A stretch of 64,000 bases of DNA. It comes from Acridotheres tristis. Its lineage: Eukaryota > Chordata > Aves > Passeriformes > Sturnidae. Within the stretch, counting starts at the first letter, position 1; each line of letters begins with the position of its first letter. Below, piece by piece: positions 12,801 through 26,900 of this stretch. Below the pieces are notes generated by a model that was given only the letters and a program-made list of their open reading frames with translations, was not told where the DNA came from and did not search any database. Position numbers and translations under genes: made by a program. The stretch lies in the NCBI GenBank assembly GCA_037013685.1, contig CM072899.1, positions 7,358,479 through 7,422,478 of the forward strand, written 5' to 3'.

Positions 12801-15800
12801 CAGAACAGGGCTCTGCTCTTTGGGAGATACTGGTGTTTGAGTCAGATTATTGTTATATTTCTGTGTGGTCTCTATGTTAATCCTCTTAATTCTGCAAATT
12901 AGTCAGGATGGGTTTTCCTCCCTCCCTGAAATAGAGTCATCTTAATTTTAAAAATCTGTAGTCTTGGGATCGTTGAATGAACAGATTGATCGTGGAGTTC
13001 TGCTGGTAATCAAAACCTAACTAGCTTTTTGGCAGTGCTGTTTACTGCAGAGTAACATGACTTATTTACTTGGCCTGGCTCACTAATTTGATAACATTTA
13101 AAGCTAAAACAGTGTAATAAGGCCCATTGATAGAGAGCAGTGGTACAGAGGAGTTTCAGAATAGCCATAGCATCTGCTCCCTGCACTCCTGTGCCTGGCT
13201 GGGTGCTTTGGAATTTAAACTCTATGGTACTTTGCACACAATGCAGAAGGGTCACAAACTCTGTGTGGTGCCTGACAGGAAGAAAAATTTTATCGCTTTT
13301 TGCCCAGAGAGGGGAGCAGAGTTGACATGCAGAATGGAACTGTTTATAGGAACAATGATGCAGAAGCAGGTGGGTGTATCTTAAACATGGGAAAATATCT
13401 TCAGAGTGATCTCGAGTCTTCAGACCAATCCTGCAAAATTCAGGTCCTCTTTGTCTTAGGTTATGCAGAATTTCATAGGATCAGAGTTTATGCATCCATC
13501 ATTTTGTCTGAAGGAAGTGGGAGTTTTACTTGTGAGGGTTGTGCCCTTTGGCAGAAGTTATTTCTAGATCCATGTATGTGTGTATATCTTTACAAACACC
13601 CTTAGATACTCACAGTATAGGTTTCAACCCGTCGCAACATATGTGATCCAGAAAGTCTATAATTGACTAGTAGATAGTGTGAATGCCAACCTTTCTTCCA
13701 CATAAATTGGTAAACACTAATGTAAAACATAGGGTGACTATTTCCTCCCCAGCCACAGCGAGTAGCACATACATAAAAGGCTACTGAACATCGGGTGAGC
13801 TCCCCGAGATCCTGCGAATTCCAGCATCCTGATGCAGACCCTGAACAGCGCAGATGGCATTTTTCTCTCTGATGATTAATTCAATATCTTACCGAAAAAA
13901 ACAAAAACATGCTTTTGATATGAGGGATCAAAACGCCAAGAGAAGCTCCTAAGATTGCGAGGACCTAAAAAAAAAATTAATTTATTTTTTTTTCTCCTTG
14001 TACTTCTTGAAGACACCAGCCTGAGTAGAAGATAAGGATTAAAACAGATGTGCTTAGTGCTAGTTCATCTGCTTAAATCTAGCAGTCTCTGAGATCAGTG
14101 ATTAAAAAGCCATCTCTAACTTTGATGAAATCCACTGCAATGGTAATTCTGTCTCTGATCGCTGTCTTATGGGCCTCATGTCTGCCTAAACCGGACATAG
14201 AAAACATTTCACTGGAGATGATACATGGATTATATGGGTCAATTATACACTTAATCTGCCTTCTGGAGATTAAGTATGCATGGATTGACCCCGCGTATTT
14301 GGCTTGTCCTTGGCAGTTATCAGATCAGGAAGGTTGCCTTTACCAAAAAGTCTGGTAAGAACTTAATCACACAGTGATAGCGCCCGCCGAGGTGGCAGCA
14401 GCCAGCGTGCTTTTTGCAGAAGCAGTTTTACCACTTCACTGTCACTGTGAGTGCTCAGCTCCCTCGGTCTATGGCACAGCCGGGATAGCAGACGGAGAAT
14501 TTACTCCGGAAACGAGAAATGAGCCTGTTCTCCTCTGCAAGACAGAAACGGCTCTTAGCCTTGATGGCAGGGTGGGATTAGCAGGGTCTGGCAGGTATAG
14601 CAGGGAAGGCAGTGGAGAGACCAGGGTTTGCTCTGCCCTCAGCTGTCCTCAGTGCAGAGGCACAGTCACTCCAGGTCCTCTCATCAGCTAGAGGAACCAG
14701 CATCTCCTTCCCACCACCTTCAGGGAGGCAAAAGCCCCTGGCTGAGGCTCCAGCATCAAGTCCTGTCCCTCAGGCTCAGCTGAGTTGGCCTTTTAGGAAG
14801 CCCCGTGATATCCCAAGGCAGATGTTGCATCTGGTGGATTTTGATGGAGTTTGGGTTTCTTCCCTCAGCCCAGCAGGAGTGCTGGGGACATGGTGCAGGA
14901 CTGTCCTCATGTTTCCAAAGCCGGCTGCCCTTGCTGGTATCTGGCTTCTAAATATCAGAGATAATAAGGATGCAGGACAATGTGTGAGTCTCAGGACTTC
15001 AGCATAATCCTGATACACATTCCCAGGAGCCTGAGTAAGCATTTGTCATTGGTGGATCCACAGGCAGCTCAGCATATGTTTCAGTACCTACACATTAGAG
15101 CCTGATAGCATACCTGAGTATATTGAAAAAATACAGAACACAGCTAGATCAGTTAATTCAGCCAGTCCTCTGCAGACACTGAGGCATAAGCTTATTCTTA
15201 AAATCAAAGCTTTTGCCCTCAGCAGGGTTACTCGCTTGAATTTTGGCAGCTCCTTCAAGGCATGCTTGCAGGATCATGCCATTTCTTGCTAGACCGTAAG
15301 CCTTGCATGGCACAATCAAATGCCAAAAAAGAGCCCTTCCCATCCTCCCTTCTCCTTCCCCTCTTCAATCTCAAAAGCCTGGTTGTGAGTCAGTGGAGCT
15401 ACTCACAGTGAGTTAGAATTACTCACAGGAGGCCGGGTTGCAGGATCAGGGGAAGAACGGATATCAGGCTGCGCGCTGGGCTCCCATCTCGTATCTGCTT
15501 GTAGCCACACTCACCACTTTCTCTTAGACAGACAACAACCTGTTTCCCTCCCACGCAGCTAGACTGCTCATTAGGGCACTAACTCTCTCCCACTCCCATC
15601 CTGATATGGCCTCCACTGAGCTATTTCTTCTGCGTTGTTTTTTGCTTTTTTTTCCCCCTCTGTCCCCTACCCGAGTGAGTTGTGAAATGAAGACAATTAG
15701 GCACACTGATCTCAAGGGAGTGCAGCTTACTTTTCCCTCTCTGTGCATCTTTGCAGAAGCCAGAGCCATGCAGCTTTTGCTGCCCTTTGCTGGCTTGGCA

Positions 15801-18800
15801 AGGCTCAGATCTGGACCTGGAGTTGATCTCACTGCAGGACTTTAGCTGGGAAAAAACATAAAATTGTGGTGGCAGTTGTCAGTATATCTTCTAGGGGACA
15901 AATTCTCTTTGTCCAGAGGGGGCATAGAGTGCACTGTCCTTCTGCAGCCTCTTTTTCTCCCCATATGCCCCCTTGGAGTCACACGGGAATGGGGAGAGGA
16001 GCTTAGCAGTAATGCCACTCCTCGGAGCCAGCCCTTGTCCTCTGATATTCCCCTCTGTTAGCTTCACACGGCCCAGGCATGCACTGGGCACATGGCCTCC
16101 TGGCTCCCCCTCAGCAAGGCTCCTCTCCTGAAGTGCTCATTTAAGTAGGCTCCATTTAATTTATTTTAGGGAGAGTCTTAATAAAGTAAATCCTAGATCT
16201 GTCACTGGATTTTACATGCTTGAAAGGGGTTTTTTCCCCTCCTAAATGTCTTTATCAGAACAGCTTTTCGTGTTCCAGTAGACATTTGGTTGAAGACAGT
16301 TAATTTGATTTCTTTTCCAGAGGAGATTTTCCATTAATCATTCTAAGAAGGCAGACTGATTGCTCCGTTACGTTAAGGTCAGCACAGGCTTGCTAACATC
16401 ATCTGCACCGTGCTTTTGAGCGTCAGAGATTTGTGTTTTGGGGCTGGCGCTGAGTGAAAGATCATTCATTTCCTGGTAGATGTGAGTAGCCAAGGTTTTG
16501 GGGAAGCAGGAGCACGGAATCCTCCATCCAGAGCGAGCCTTTTTCTGAGCAGCCTCTGACCAGGAGCTCTCTGCACATTTAGAACTGCAGACGAGTTACA
16601 CGGTGCGCTCTGCCTTCCAGCTAAGTTTAAGAGGCAGTAGCTAATTGGAGCTCCAGTCGTGTGGGTCATCAGGGAGGAGAGCGTGGCTGCTGAGCCGCGG
16701 CTCCTGCGGGTCCAGCTGTGTCCAGCGGTGCGCGGAGCGTGGGAAGGGCCGGGGCGCCGCGGTGCCCGCAGGTGTGCGGGGCTGACCCCAGCCCGCGGGG
16801 CGAGCCGGTGGCTTTGCTCCCTCCCTCCAGGCTGTGCAAAGAGCCTTTGCCCAAAGGAGCTCTCGGTGCACGCAGGGGAGAGCCCCTGCCCGGACAATGA
16901 CGAATTGTCTGATTTCCAGCAGCGCCTTCAATCCGTCTTTTCCTTTTCTCGCCCTGCATCCCAGCCCCACACAATCGCTGCTCAGCCCGCGCCAGCCAGC
17001 GGTGCGTGCCGGATTAGCCGTCCCAGGTCATTTTGTTTCTCTTGATCTGCGGCTCTTTCCTTTCCCGGTGCTCCCTTAAGCCTCGCCCTGGATGTATGAT
17101 ATCAGCATTCAAAAATGCCTGGTGGGACTCGGGCAAGGAGCGCGCTGCGCCCGGTGTTTAACCCCAGGGAGGAGACCAAGGGAACTGCTGCAATCAGGGC
17201 CGAGATGTCCAGGCAGCCTCTAGCTACTTTTTTGGAATTTGCAGGCTATAAAATAAGCAGATAAAGTTTATCAAGTCCCACTTCATGACAGCTTCCAATT
17301 TAAACTGATAACAAGTATAATGAAAGTATTACAGCATTCATTGCTGTGCATCTTACTGAGCAACTGTGCAGCCAGTTTTATCATCACTGCCTCACACTAA
17401 CAGGGCTCTGGAATCAGGACAGAAAAATAGCAGTTGTGTGGATATTGTGTTTTTCTAGGCTGCTTTATATAGAAACTCAGATTTTAACATGTCAGCTTCA
17501 TTTCTTTTTTGAAAAATGGAAATAAGCAGAGAATATTTTATAGGTTAAAAATGTATTTGAGAACAAGCATCCATACAGGAGTGGTTTTCTGTTTGTGCGT
17601 CTTTATAGGTTTTTATGCAGGAGCTCTTTCATTTATGAAAAGGGAGGTCTGCAAATTCCTGCAAAGCAGCAGGTTTTTGGGGATTTAATTTGGCAGTTCC
17701 TAGTGAATGCTGCGCACTTTGCAGAGCTGTATCTGCAGTGAAGGAGGGAGAACTGAGCACCCAGAGCCCACCTGGTGGTGTGCCCAGGCACCTGCTCTGT
17801 GCAGGGATATGGGATGCTCCATGCCAGCACAGCCTGGAAATGCAGAGTCTTCCAGTTCAGGGGTTTATGTAGCCAGGACAGGCTTTACCTGTAACCTAAA
17901 AGGGAGCATTTTCTGGAGGTGTGTAATTCAGTGTATAAACAGGATTAGGACTGTCTGGTCTCAGAGAGGAAATGAGGCACATGCTGAGGCACTCAGCCTG
18001 CAGGCCCAACAGTTTAAAGCATGTGATGTCCCTGATTTGAGGACACTGTAGATGGGACAAAAGTTTGGGGTGGCAGCCTGCTTCCTTCCCAGATCACCGT
18101 GAACACCAACTCCTGCACCCCCTGTCATGGCCCAGTCATTTGCACAGGGATCTCCCCTGCAGTTTTCTGTGCCTGCTGCCCTCCATCCAGCCCTGACCAG
18201 CACATGGCCTGGCGGGTCTGCCCTCCTCAGAGTGAGTGCAGCAGCACGTGGCTGGATGGATTCAGAGATGATCTATGGATGGGCTGGTGTTGGTGTTTGC
18301 TCACAGCAAACCCCAGCAGGTTGGGACCAGGACATCCCTGGCTGTAGGAAGAGAGGAGCCAGCACTGCGGTTGCTTTTTCCATGAGATTCTCCCCCGGGC
18401 AGAAGGGGAGTCATTGGCACATTCCCCCTTCATGATGTGAGTGTATGGCTCTTTGCTAGGCAGAGACTTCGGTGTCTGGCTAGCAGAGCAGACCACTCTG
18501 ACGTGCAACCACCTGGATGAGTATAAGGCGTCATATCCTCAGCATCAGAGTTGTTCCTCCCCCCTGAAGGAGCAGTAGTGTTGCAGATCCCTTTCTGGAT
18601 GTGTCCCTGCTGTGGGAAGCCTTTGCTTGTGTGCTGAGAGTGCACAGATCCACCTGCAAAGCCACTGAGGGTTGATACAAACAAACCTGCATCCACCATG
18701 GTGTGTGGAGTCACAGCTGCACATACTGTATGGAGTTACTGCTGTTACTGGTTTGTGCAGCACCAAGAGCAGGGGACATTAGGGATGAGCTTCTTGGACA

Positions 18801-20880
18801 CATGTGTTTGTTGGGGACCTTGGCCCCACCAACACAAAAGATTATGACCCTCCCTGTCCTCTCTGAAAAGGAATAAAATTTTGGGTTAAGAGCAGGGAAA
18901 ATCCTGCAGCAAGGAGCATGCAGGTCGGGCTGTGCCCCTTTGGAGAGCAGGGAATTTGTGCAATCCCACCAGCACAGGCAGTACCCCCGGGAGCCCCGGC
19001 CTCCCTCCCATTAACACCTGTGGCACCGACCTGCCGAGCCCCACCGGGTCCAAGCTGCAGCCAATTAAGGGTGAGGCAGCAGGCTGAGCACACCCTGGAG
19101 CCGAGATCCCCGAGCAGTGGGTGCTCTCAGGTGCCATATGTACTGCAAAGAGCGTGCGGCACTTCCACGCGCCGGGGTCTGCGCTCTGCCTTCCTTCTGA
19201 ATGCTCTTCCCTGTTGGAAGGCGCAGCTCTTACGCCATTCAAAGTTGTTTTGTGGTTTATTTTTGGGAAAGGGGGGGGAAATAATGTAATTCGGTGATGC
19301 CATTTGCATCCTAGACAGATGATGAGTTGCTCTGGCTAGCAGCTTAACCCTATTAGGCAACGTTAGGGACTGTGACTTTATTAAATAATAATACAAATTA
19401 TTTTCATATCAAGACCCTTTGACTTTGTAACTTCCTCGTATTGGTACGTTGTCAACAAGAATGAAATTTTGTAGTTAAGGAATATAAAATAGAGTAAAAG
19501 GCATCCAGAATTCACAGCTCTGGGGTGGATGTTGAACAACACGCTGTGTGTACTTGCAGTGATAGCATTATAGTGGTACATAAAATACCAGGAAAAAAAG
19601 TACTTTTACTTTAGTAATACCTCAATATGAGTGTGACCTGGGAGACACCAGACTTATTCACAAGGCTTTGGTAGAACAAGGTCAAAATTTTATTTAAAAA
19701 AAATAAGAAGACCCCGAGGTTTCAGGGGATTTTTATCAAATTGCTAGCACTTTGCCAGATCTGTAGAATTTAATGTGGAGTTTTATAGAGAGGTTTAGTT
19801 CTGAAAATAAGGGTCATGTTGCCTGCTGTGAGGACCACTCGCCCAGAGTCCTGCTGAGCACGGCTAACAGAGGCTTGGCTCACAGGGGGAAGGTGCAGAC
19901 GTGGGGTCCCCAGTTTGCCAGAGGGGTCACAAATCCCAAACACTGACAGTTCAAGTGCGTGGTTCCTGAGCGTACCGAGGCAAAGACCCTGCAGAGAATT
20001 AAAATTAGCACAGTGCAAACTGTCACCAAAACTTTAGATTTATTTTCTGAAAGATACTTTCCAAAGGGTCTGAATTTGGGGGTGAATCACCTTTCTACCA
20101 GCAGCCCAAGGGCTGCCTGAAGCCCTCGCAGTGCTCTACTGTGTGCTCTGTGGAGCTGCACCGACAGACCTGCTTTTGATGTTGGCTTTTCATACCTAAC
20201 TTAAAGAATTATGTGCCATGGAAAAGCTGCCTAATGACTGGACAGCGTTATTATCTGACATGCAGCAGCATAGCAGGACTATAACTATTTATTTACTCTT
20301 TGTGGATAATGTTCTGTTATTTTCTAGTCTTTGGCAATAGCAAGGGAGCATCTGATATATACAATATTGGTGTGTATCCAATTGTTTGTGAACATCTCAA
20401 GTTTTGAAACATGGTTTTGAGAGAGGAATATAAGCTTAAGCTTGAAAGGCTAAAAAGCAGAAAGCCCCACACGTAAATGCTATTATACACTTAATGAGGC
20501 AGGGTTTAAAAAAAAAATCAGCCACACAAGTTGGTTTTATCAAAGAAAATGTATAAATAACAACCAGTGATTCAGAGTGCCTCACAAAGGGAAAAGCAGG
20601 GACGGGAAGCTAGCACTTCACTTGTGGCATTCAGATAATAGTATTTACTACACTAATCTTTTGGGCTTAGCAATTGACAATCAATATATTATTATCAACA
20701 AGCGTTAATGCAAACAAAAAGCTTCTATTTCTTTTTTTAGCTGTGTTCCCCTAAGTCCCTTAAATTTAATTAAAACCAGACAGCTCCCCTTCTAGTACAA
20801 ATTAGAGTTAAAATCATATTAAATATTTGTTCCACGGGAAAACAAAAGTGTCAGCTTGTGCTACCAGGTTTGGCTGTTTC

Positions 20881-20922
<42 letters not shown>

Positions 20923-23900
20923 GAGGGGGAAAAAAAAATACCAGCTACTCAAAGTTAAAATAAAGTCTCTCTCCCTCCCTCCCCGTCTCCCAAGACTACT
21001 GTCTATAACATGTTGTTCCTTATAGAAAGTGGGATATGGTGGCATTTGCTTGATTAACTTGCTCGACAAAAGTGACAGCTGCTGTGGGTGCATGTAGCTA
21101 AGCTGCACAGCGCAGTTCCGCCTTTGTACATCTGTCAGCAAAAAAGGAGGAATAAAGAGTGAAAAGAGACAAATTGGTCCCAAAAGGCAATCCATTCAAC
21201 TCAGGAGGTTTGCTCTATTCAAGCACTCGCTGGGAATCTCAAGTGCTAGGTAGCTTATTCAATTTCATTCATTCTTTAGAATGAGCCCTGAAGTGTTTAA
21301 TTTCTTATTCTGTTGAATAAAAGGGGAGCTTTTTTTTTTTTTTTATTGGAAGCATTAATTGTAAGACTAGCTGATCAATGCCTGCAATATTAACTCATTG
21401 CTTATTTTATGGTTAGCTGTGTGCTCCGAGAGCCGCAGCCACTAAACTTTTTTCTGTAACGTGGGCAATGCCACACCAATTTCTGTGCTTCAGGAAAACC
21501 CAGGCACTCACAGCAACATCATTCTCAGTGCCCTGAGCCTTGTGCCCTGCCCAGCTTGGGGGAATGGTCCAAATCCTTGGCAGGTGTAAATCGAAAGAGT
21601 TGCTGGGTCATTATTGGTGCCACCCATGACTGCGGCCAGGACGCGACCGAGCCAGATGCTCTTTGCCTGGGGGTTCAGCCCTGAGCCCACTGCATGTTTG
21701 GCCCTCTGTGCTGGAGGAGGTTTTATAGCTCCAAATGCTGAGCTGCCTTTGGGTGGTTCTTTGGTCCCCAGAGAAGGGCAGGGCAGGGGAGCCCATCAGG
21801 AGGGCTCTGTGGAGTAATACCCAGAGCACGGTATGGATTTTGTTGAGTAGTGGCAAAGAAACCTGATGAATAGATGGGATGGGGTTTGCTGCAGGTCTCT
21901 GCTTGCCATCCAGAAAACATATGCTTACAGAGGAGAGATGTGCCTCTTCCTTCATTGTGTGACAAAAGATCCATCTCAATCTCCTCATTGACACTGGAAC
22001 CAGAATTATGTGCTTGAGTGCCTGTGGCTCTTCACCCACCTCAGTCTGCCACCTCCTCCTCCAGGGCCACAGCCATGTATCTTATGTGTTTCAGCCACAC
22101 TTTTGTCACCAAGGCCCTGCCTCTGCTCTATCCCCACTCTCCCAGGCTGGGGCACAGCACATATTCTGCAGCAACACAAAACTTGGGTTTCCAGAACAGC
22201 CTGAAAAACAGCTCATCCACATCCAACATCCCAGTAGAGGTGGCCTTTGGAAAAGGGATTGCATAAGCTGCTGTGTGTGTTCTTGCTGGGAACATCTCTT
22301 TATTTCTGATAGACAAGAGTAGGAACTGCACTGGCTATGAGGCCCTATGCTTTGAGTTTGCCATCTTTACCAAGTTTTTGGAACAGCAATGACTGCCTGG
22401 AACCAACAGTGAAAGAAACATTGAGGGAAGGTGGAGAGGAACACTTTGGTGGCCACAGAAGAGTGGATGGGCAAGAATGATCCTTCCATGACTGCCATAG
22501 GGCAGTCTGGGCTTTGGGCTGCAGGACTGCAGCCAGTTCTGGTGTACAAACCTGGCTGTGCTACTGGGCACACTGAGAGTGAAGGGAGGAATGCCTGTGG
22601 CTGGCAGGCTGCTCCTGAAGAGTTCCTGCTCCCACTCTCCATGTGAGTCCTCCTCCAGCACTGGCAGCTGTGTGCACATGGCTGGTCCCCAGACAGCATG
22701 TCCCTGTGCTGCTGTGGCTGCATCCCTGCCTTCCCTGTGGAGATGGCACCTGCTCAGGGGAGGTGGCTGCTGTGAATACATGTGACAACGCCGAATACCC
22801 AATTTGATCTCAGGGCCACCCAGGACTGGGATGGACACAGCTCTGTCAGCTGTCACCTACTGTCAGCAGTTGTAAATCATCACAGCCCCACTGTGCCTTC
22901 CACCAGCTGAGCTTCTGGCCCACTGGACAGGGATGCAAATGCCAGAAACAAAGAGTTGGTAATTTTATCTTTTTTTCTTTTTTCTTTTTTTTTTTTTTTT
23001 CTTGCTGATCAAATCTCTTTGAGCTGTTGCCTGAGAGCAGGTTCAGTTTTCCTTTGGAAAATAAGACTCACAGTCAGCCTCTTCCTCTCTCCCTTCCCAT
23101 CTCTGTGGTCCCCTCACTTCATGCTGGCCAGCTCGGGGATGCTGTGGTGGCGTCCGCCCAGCATCCAGTTCCTCATCTTTGAAACACCTTGAATTCAAGG
23201 GTTCATTTCAAAGCTGCCTTTCAGCATTTCAAAACAAGCCCATGTCCCGGACAAAGAGAGGGAGCCAGCCAGCATTCGGAGCCTCTTTGTGCCGTGTGTG
23301 TCACAGTTTTAAATAGATTTGCCCTGCTTGGATTGGTTCTGGTTGGAAAGCGAGTACTGAAATGAGAGGTCATAGGGGAGAGTTACTATGGTAATTGAGT
23401 AGTATCACCAGTAGTTTTGCTCTTATGAGCATTAAAGCACATAATAATAGACAAACAACAGTGGTTAAAGCAAGCAGGTAGGATTACTATGTTCTTTTGT
23501 CAGAAGTATATAATGTCTTGTAGTCAGTTTTAAAGACTTCTCAACCCCAAATCCACCCAGCAGTCACCTGCTGAGTAATTTTGTATGCCTAATCTCTAGC
23601 CCTTAACTACAAGCTTTCTGCTAATTTGAGGCAAATGGGTATTTTTGACACTAAATAGGGCAGTAAAGAATCCCTGACCTAGAAAAACTCCGTTCCAAGG
23701 CACTGAGAGCAGAAAAATATTCTTTCAGCATCCTTGTGAGACCTTTGGAATGACATAAAATAGCTTTGACTAAACTGTGCTGCAGCCTTCGATTAATGGT
23801 TTGCAGAAACTTGCTGAACATCTCTACTACAACTTCCCCCATAAAACTTGTCACTTCAGATTGCCATCAGCCACCACAACAATAATCATTTCATGCCTAT

Positions 23901-26900
23901 TGCTAATTGCAAGCACAGCTGAGGCTCAGCAGGGTGCTCTTGCACAGTCCCAGGCCTTTATACCAGCCTCAATCTGTTGTATGGCACTTGTTCACACACA
24001 AAAAAACTACCAGTAAAGGCAGAAAGAGGCAGAGTCACAGGTTCCTTGTAATCCCTCTGCTACCCTGCTGACAACCCAGCCCTATAAGCATTCCTGGTTT
24101 TGTTCCACTCTTTACAAAAGCTGAAGTGACCTTAAGCTACTAGTATGTAAGCTTTTGAATGAAGAATACAGCTCCTTCAGGTGCCTTAAGAAGCAGTGTT
24201 GCATCTGGCTTACGAGATTCTGTTTGCAGCACTCCTGGGGTGAGCTGTGGCTTCCTGTAACATGTAAAATATGAGTGTGAACTCAAGGTTCATGGCAAGG
24301 AACAGGAGGTCATGCTTCCATTCAGCTCACACCAAAGAGAACGGGGGTTTGCAGATGTTCCTGGGTGTGTGTAATGACACCACCTCCCAGAAAGCACAGG
24401 AACCCAGCACAGGGCTGGGTTTTGATAAAATGTGCCGCATTCAGTGTGCTACTTGCAGATTTATTCATACCAATTTCTACAATTTATGTATTCAGAGACA
24501 AACTTGCTATTTCAGGAACTTATTGATCATGTTTTTGCATTCAAAAACAAAAAAAAAAAAAAAAAAAAAAAAAAAGAAAAGGAAAAAAAAATAAGGCAGA
24601 GGGCTGGGGAACAAGGAAGTTTATTGCTCAAGCTGGTTGGGGTGTTGGATGGGCAGCCATAGAAATGCACCTCTTGTAACACTCCAGCTCCTCTAATACT
24701 CATCCTGGTGCATCCCAGCCAGCCCATGGCCCACCTAATCTACCCAGCCTAGCATCCAGCAATGAGGGGTGCTGTGAAAGACAGGAGAACAGGAAAACAA
24801 ACCTGAAAGAAGGATTGAATTCCTCTCTGTACAAATACAGTACCTGCTTGCCGTGACTGGGCTCTGATAGTGTCTGCATTTCCTCTGCTGGGGCTGGGTC
24901 GTGATGTGCACCCATGGGGCTGTGGTTTGCCTCTGCCAGAACCCTGCTCCCTTCCCTGCTGACATCCTGCTGGATGAGTGGTACCCACCATGCATCCATG
25001 AGGATGCAGGCTCCACAGCCTGTCCTCACCCTGTGCCCCCAGACTGAGTGTAAATTCTCCCCTAGGTGAGGGACAGGGATGCCAGCAGCAGCAGTAACGT
25101 GTGTGTACTACAGTGAGTTACATGTGAGGTTTTGTCCATAGGCCTGGACCATCAGTGTGGTCTGTTTGTTCTTTACAGCCAGGCATGAGGAGTTTTTTGC
25201 AGAAAATGTATTTATGGTTTACTTTGGTGTGCCCATGACACAGCTGTGCTGTGGCTCCAGAAATGTGCCTGAAATGTGTTGCAAACCCCTTGGCAGAGCC
25301 CTGAAGTTCAGTATTTGGGCTGTGGCCTCTGCACCCTGTCATTGGGGACAAGACACAAGGCTGGAGCTGGATCCCCAAGGGGACCCTGTGTCCCCAGCAT
25401 GAACCCCTGTGCCCCTGAGGGGGTGGCAGACCCCCTTGGGGAAAGCAAGGTGGCCGGTGTCCCCACAGGACCACTCTGTGCTCTTTTGTCTGAGGTGAAT
25501 ACGTTTCTGTTTAGGAGCATTTGGCTTTTTTGTTGTTTTTTTTAATAATATAGTCATATGCAAATGTTATCTTCTTTGGTAGGTTAGTCATGAATCAGAG
25601 GGCTTATGCGTCTTATAGCACATCAACACTAGCGATAGCTAAAGGGAACATTTAATTTATGGGCTAACTTATTTTTATGAATATGCAGGGCTTAAATTCA
25701 GCAGTTGGTGTGTGCTCTATGAAGTGACGTGACGGTTTTGTGTATCAAGATCAATGAATTAGACTTTGTCTTTTTCTCATAAAGCAGAAAGTCTTAGGAG
25801 TAAGTTGGCTTTGAGAAAGAGAGCTCCTTTCATGCAGCCGAGCGCTACGCCTGGCTGAGCCCTTGTCAGCGGTGCTCGAGAGGAGAGGGGTGCAATTCAC
25901 AATGGGTTCCAAGGAGTTTGCTTCTCCCCAGAACCCAGTGTGTTGAAGTACCCTCCAGAAACACAGAAAAACATTTCATTTTTCTTACTCTGAAGGTCTT
26001 GCAGCAGCAGAGTGACCTTGCCAATAACCTCCAGGCAGAGGTTATCATTTCTGTTTGGGATCACATATCTGTGTGGGTGTGTGTGGCGTGGGATGGACAG
26101 AAATGGCAGGACCTGCCCCTGCCAGGGACTTCTCATCTCATGTAGAGTTGACACAAACACGCAGCAGATCGTTGTGTGGAAGATGGGAGGTAGCAGGGGA
26201 AGGGAGAGGGCGTGTGTGTGTAACACACAGCTGTGCCCTTCCTCTGGGGGTTCTGATTTGAAGAGATGGCAGAAGGGGAAGGAGGTGTTTGGCTGACCTG
26301 GGCATCCATGTGCCAGTGTAGCCCTGGGTCACAGCTAGTGTCACCCAAGAGCATGACTCAGTTAAGCACTGACTGCAGAAAAGCAGCTTTATGAACATTA
26401 ACAGTTTCTCTGCTTTGCCTGTGTGGGTCTGCAGCATTTCATGGGAACCCAGGCAGATCCCCCAGTGACAGCAATTGCTCTGTGCCACTCAGCCACCAGC
26501 TGGCTGCTGGCTGTCCTGGGTCAGGGTACCTGGGATCCTCAGGGGATATCCAGGGGCACTCAGACTAGTCGGAGGGATTGGAAGGTATGAAGCCCCACCA
26601 GACCTTCATGTCCTGTGCTCATCAGGTCCACATCAGCTACCCAGGTTGCTTCACTCACTGTTCAACCCCAGTCTGATGCCAGGACCTCAGGTGACAGCTG
26701 AGAGCTCCTGCTTGCCAATCTCAATTAGTCTCATCCAAGCTCTTGCCAGCTTTCTGTCCTGGAGATGAAGGGTCAGCAGAATCTCTGCCACAGATTGCAC
26801 AAGGTGTAAGCATTGAGCATGAGGTCACCACATGCCATTTCTTCAGTGACTCTTTCATGTCCTTATTTCCTCCCTTTTTTGAAGAAGTTGTATAGAAATT

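Noticed and set aside
24271..24594. Possible processed pseudogene ending in the A27 run
   Set aside because: No parent coding sequence, no AATAAA shortly before the run, and no target-site duplication that I could see.
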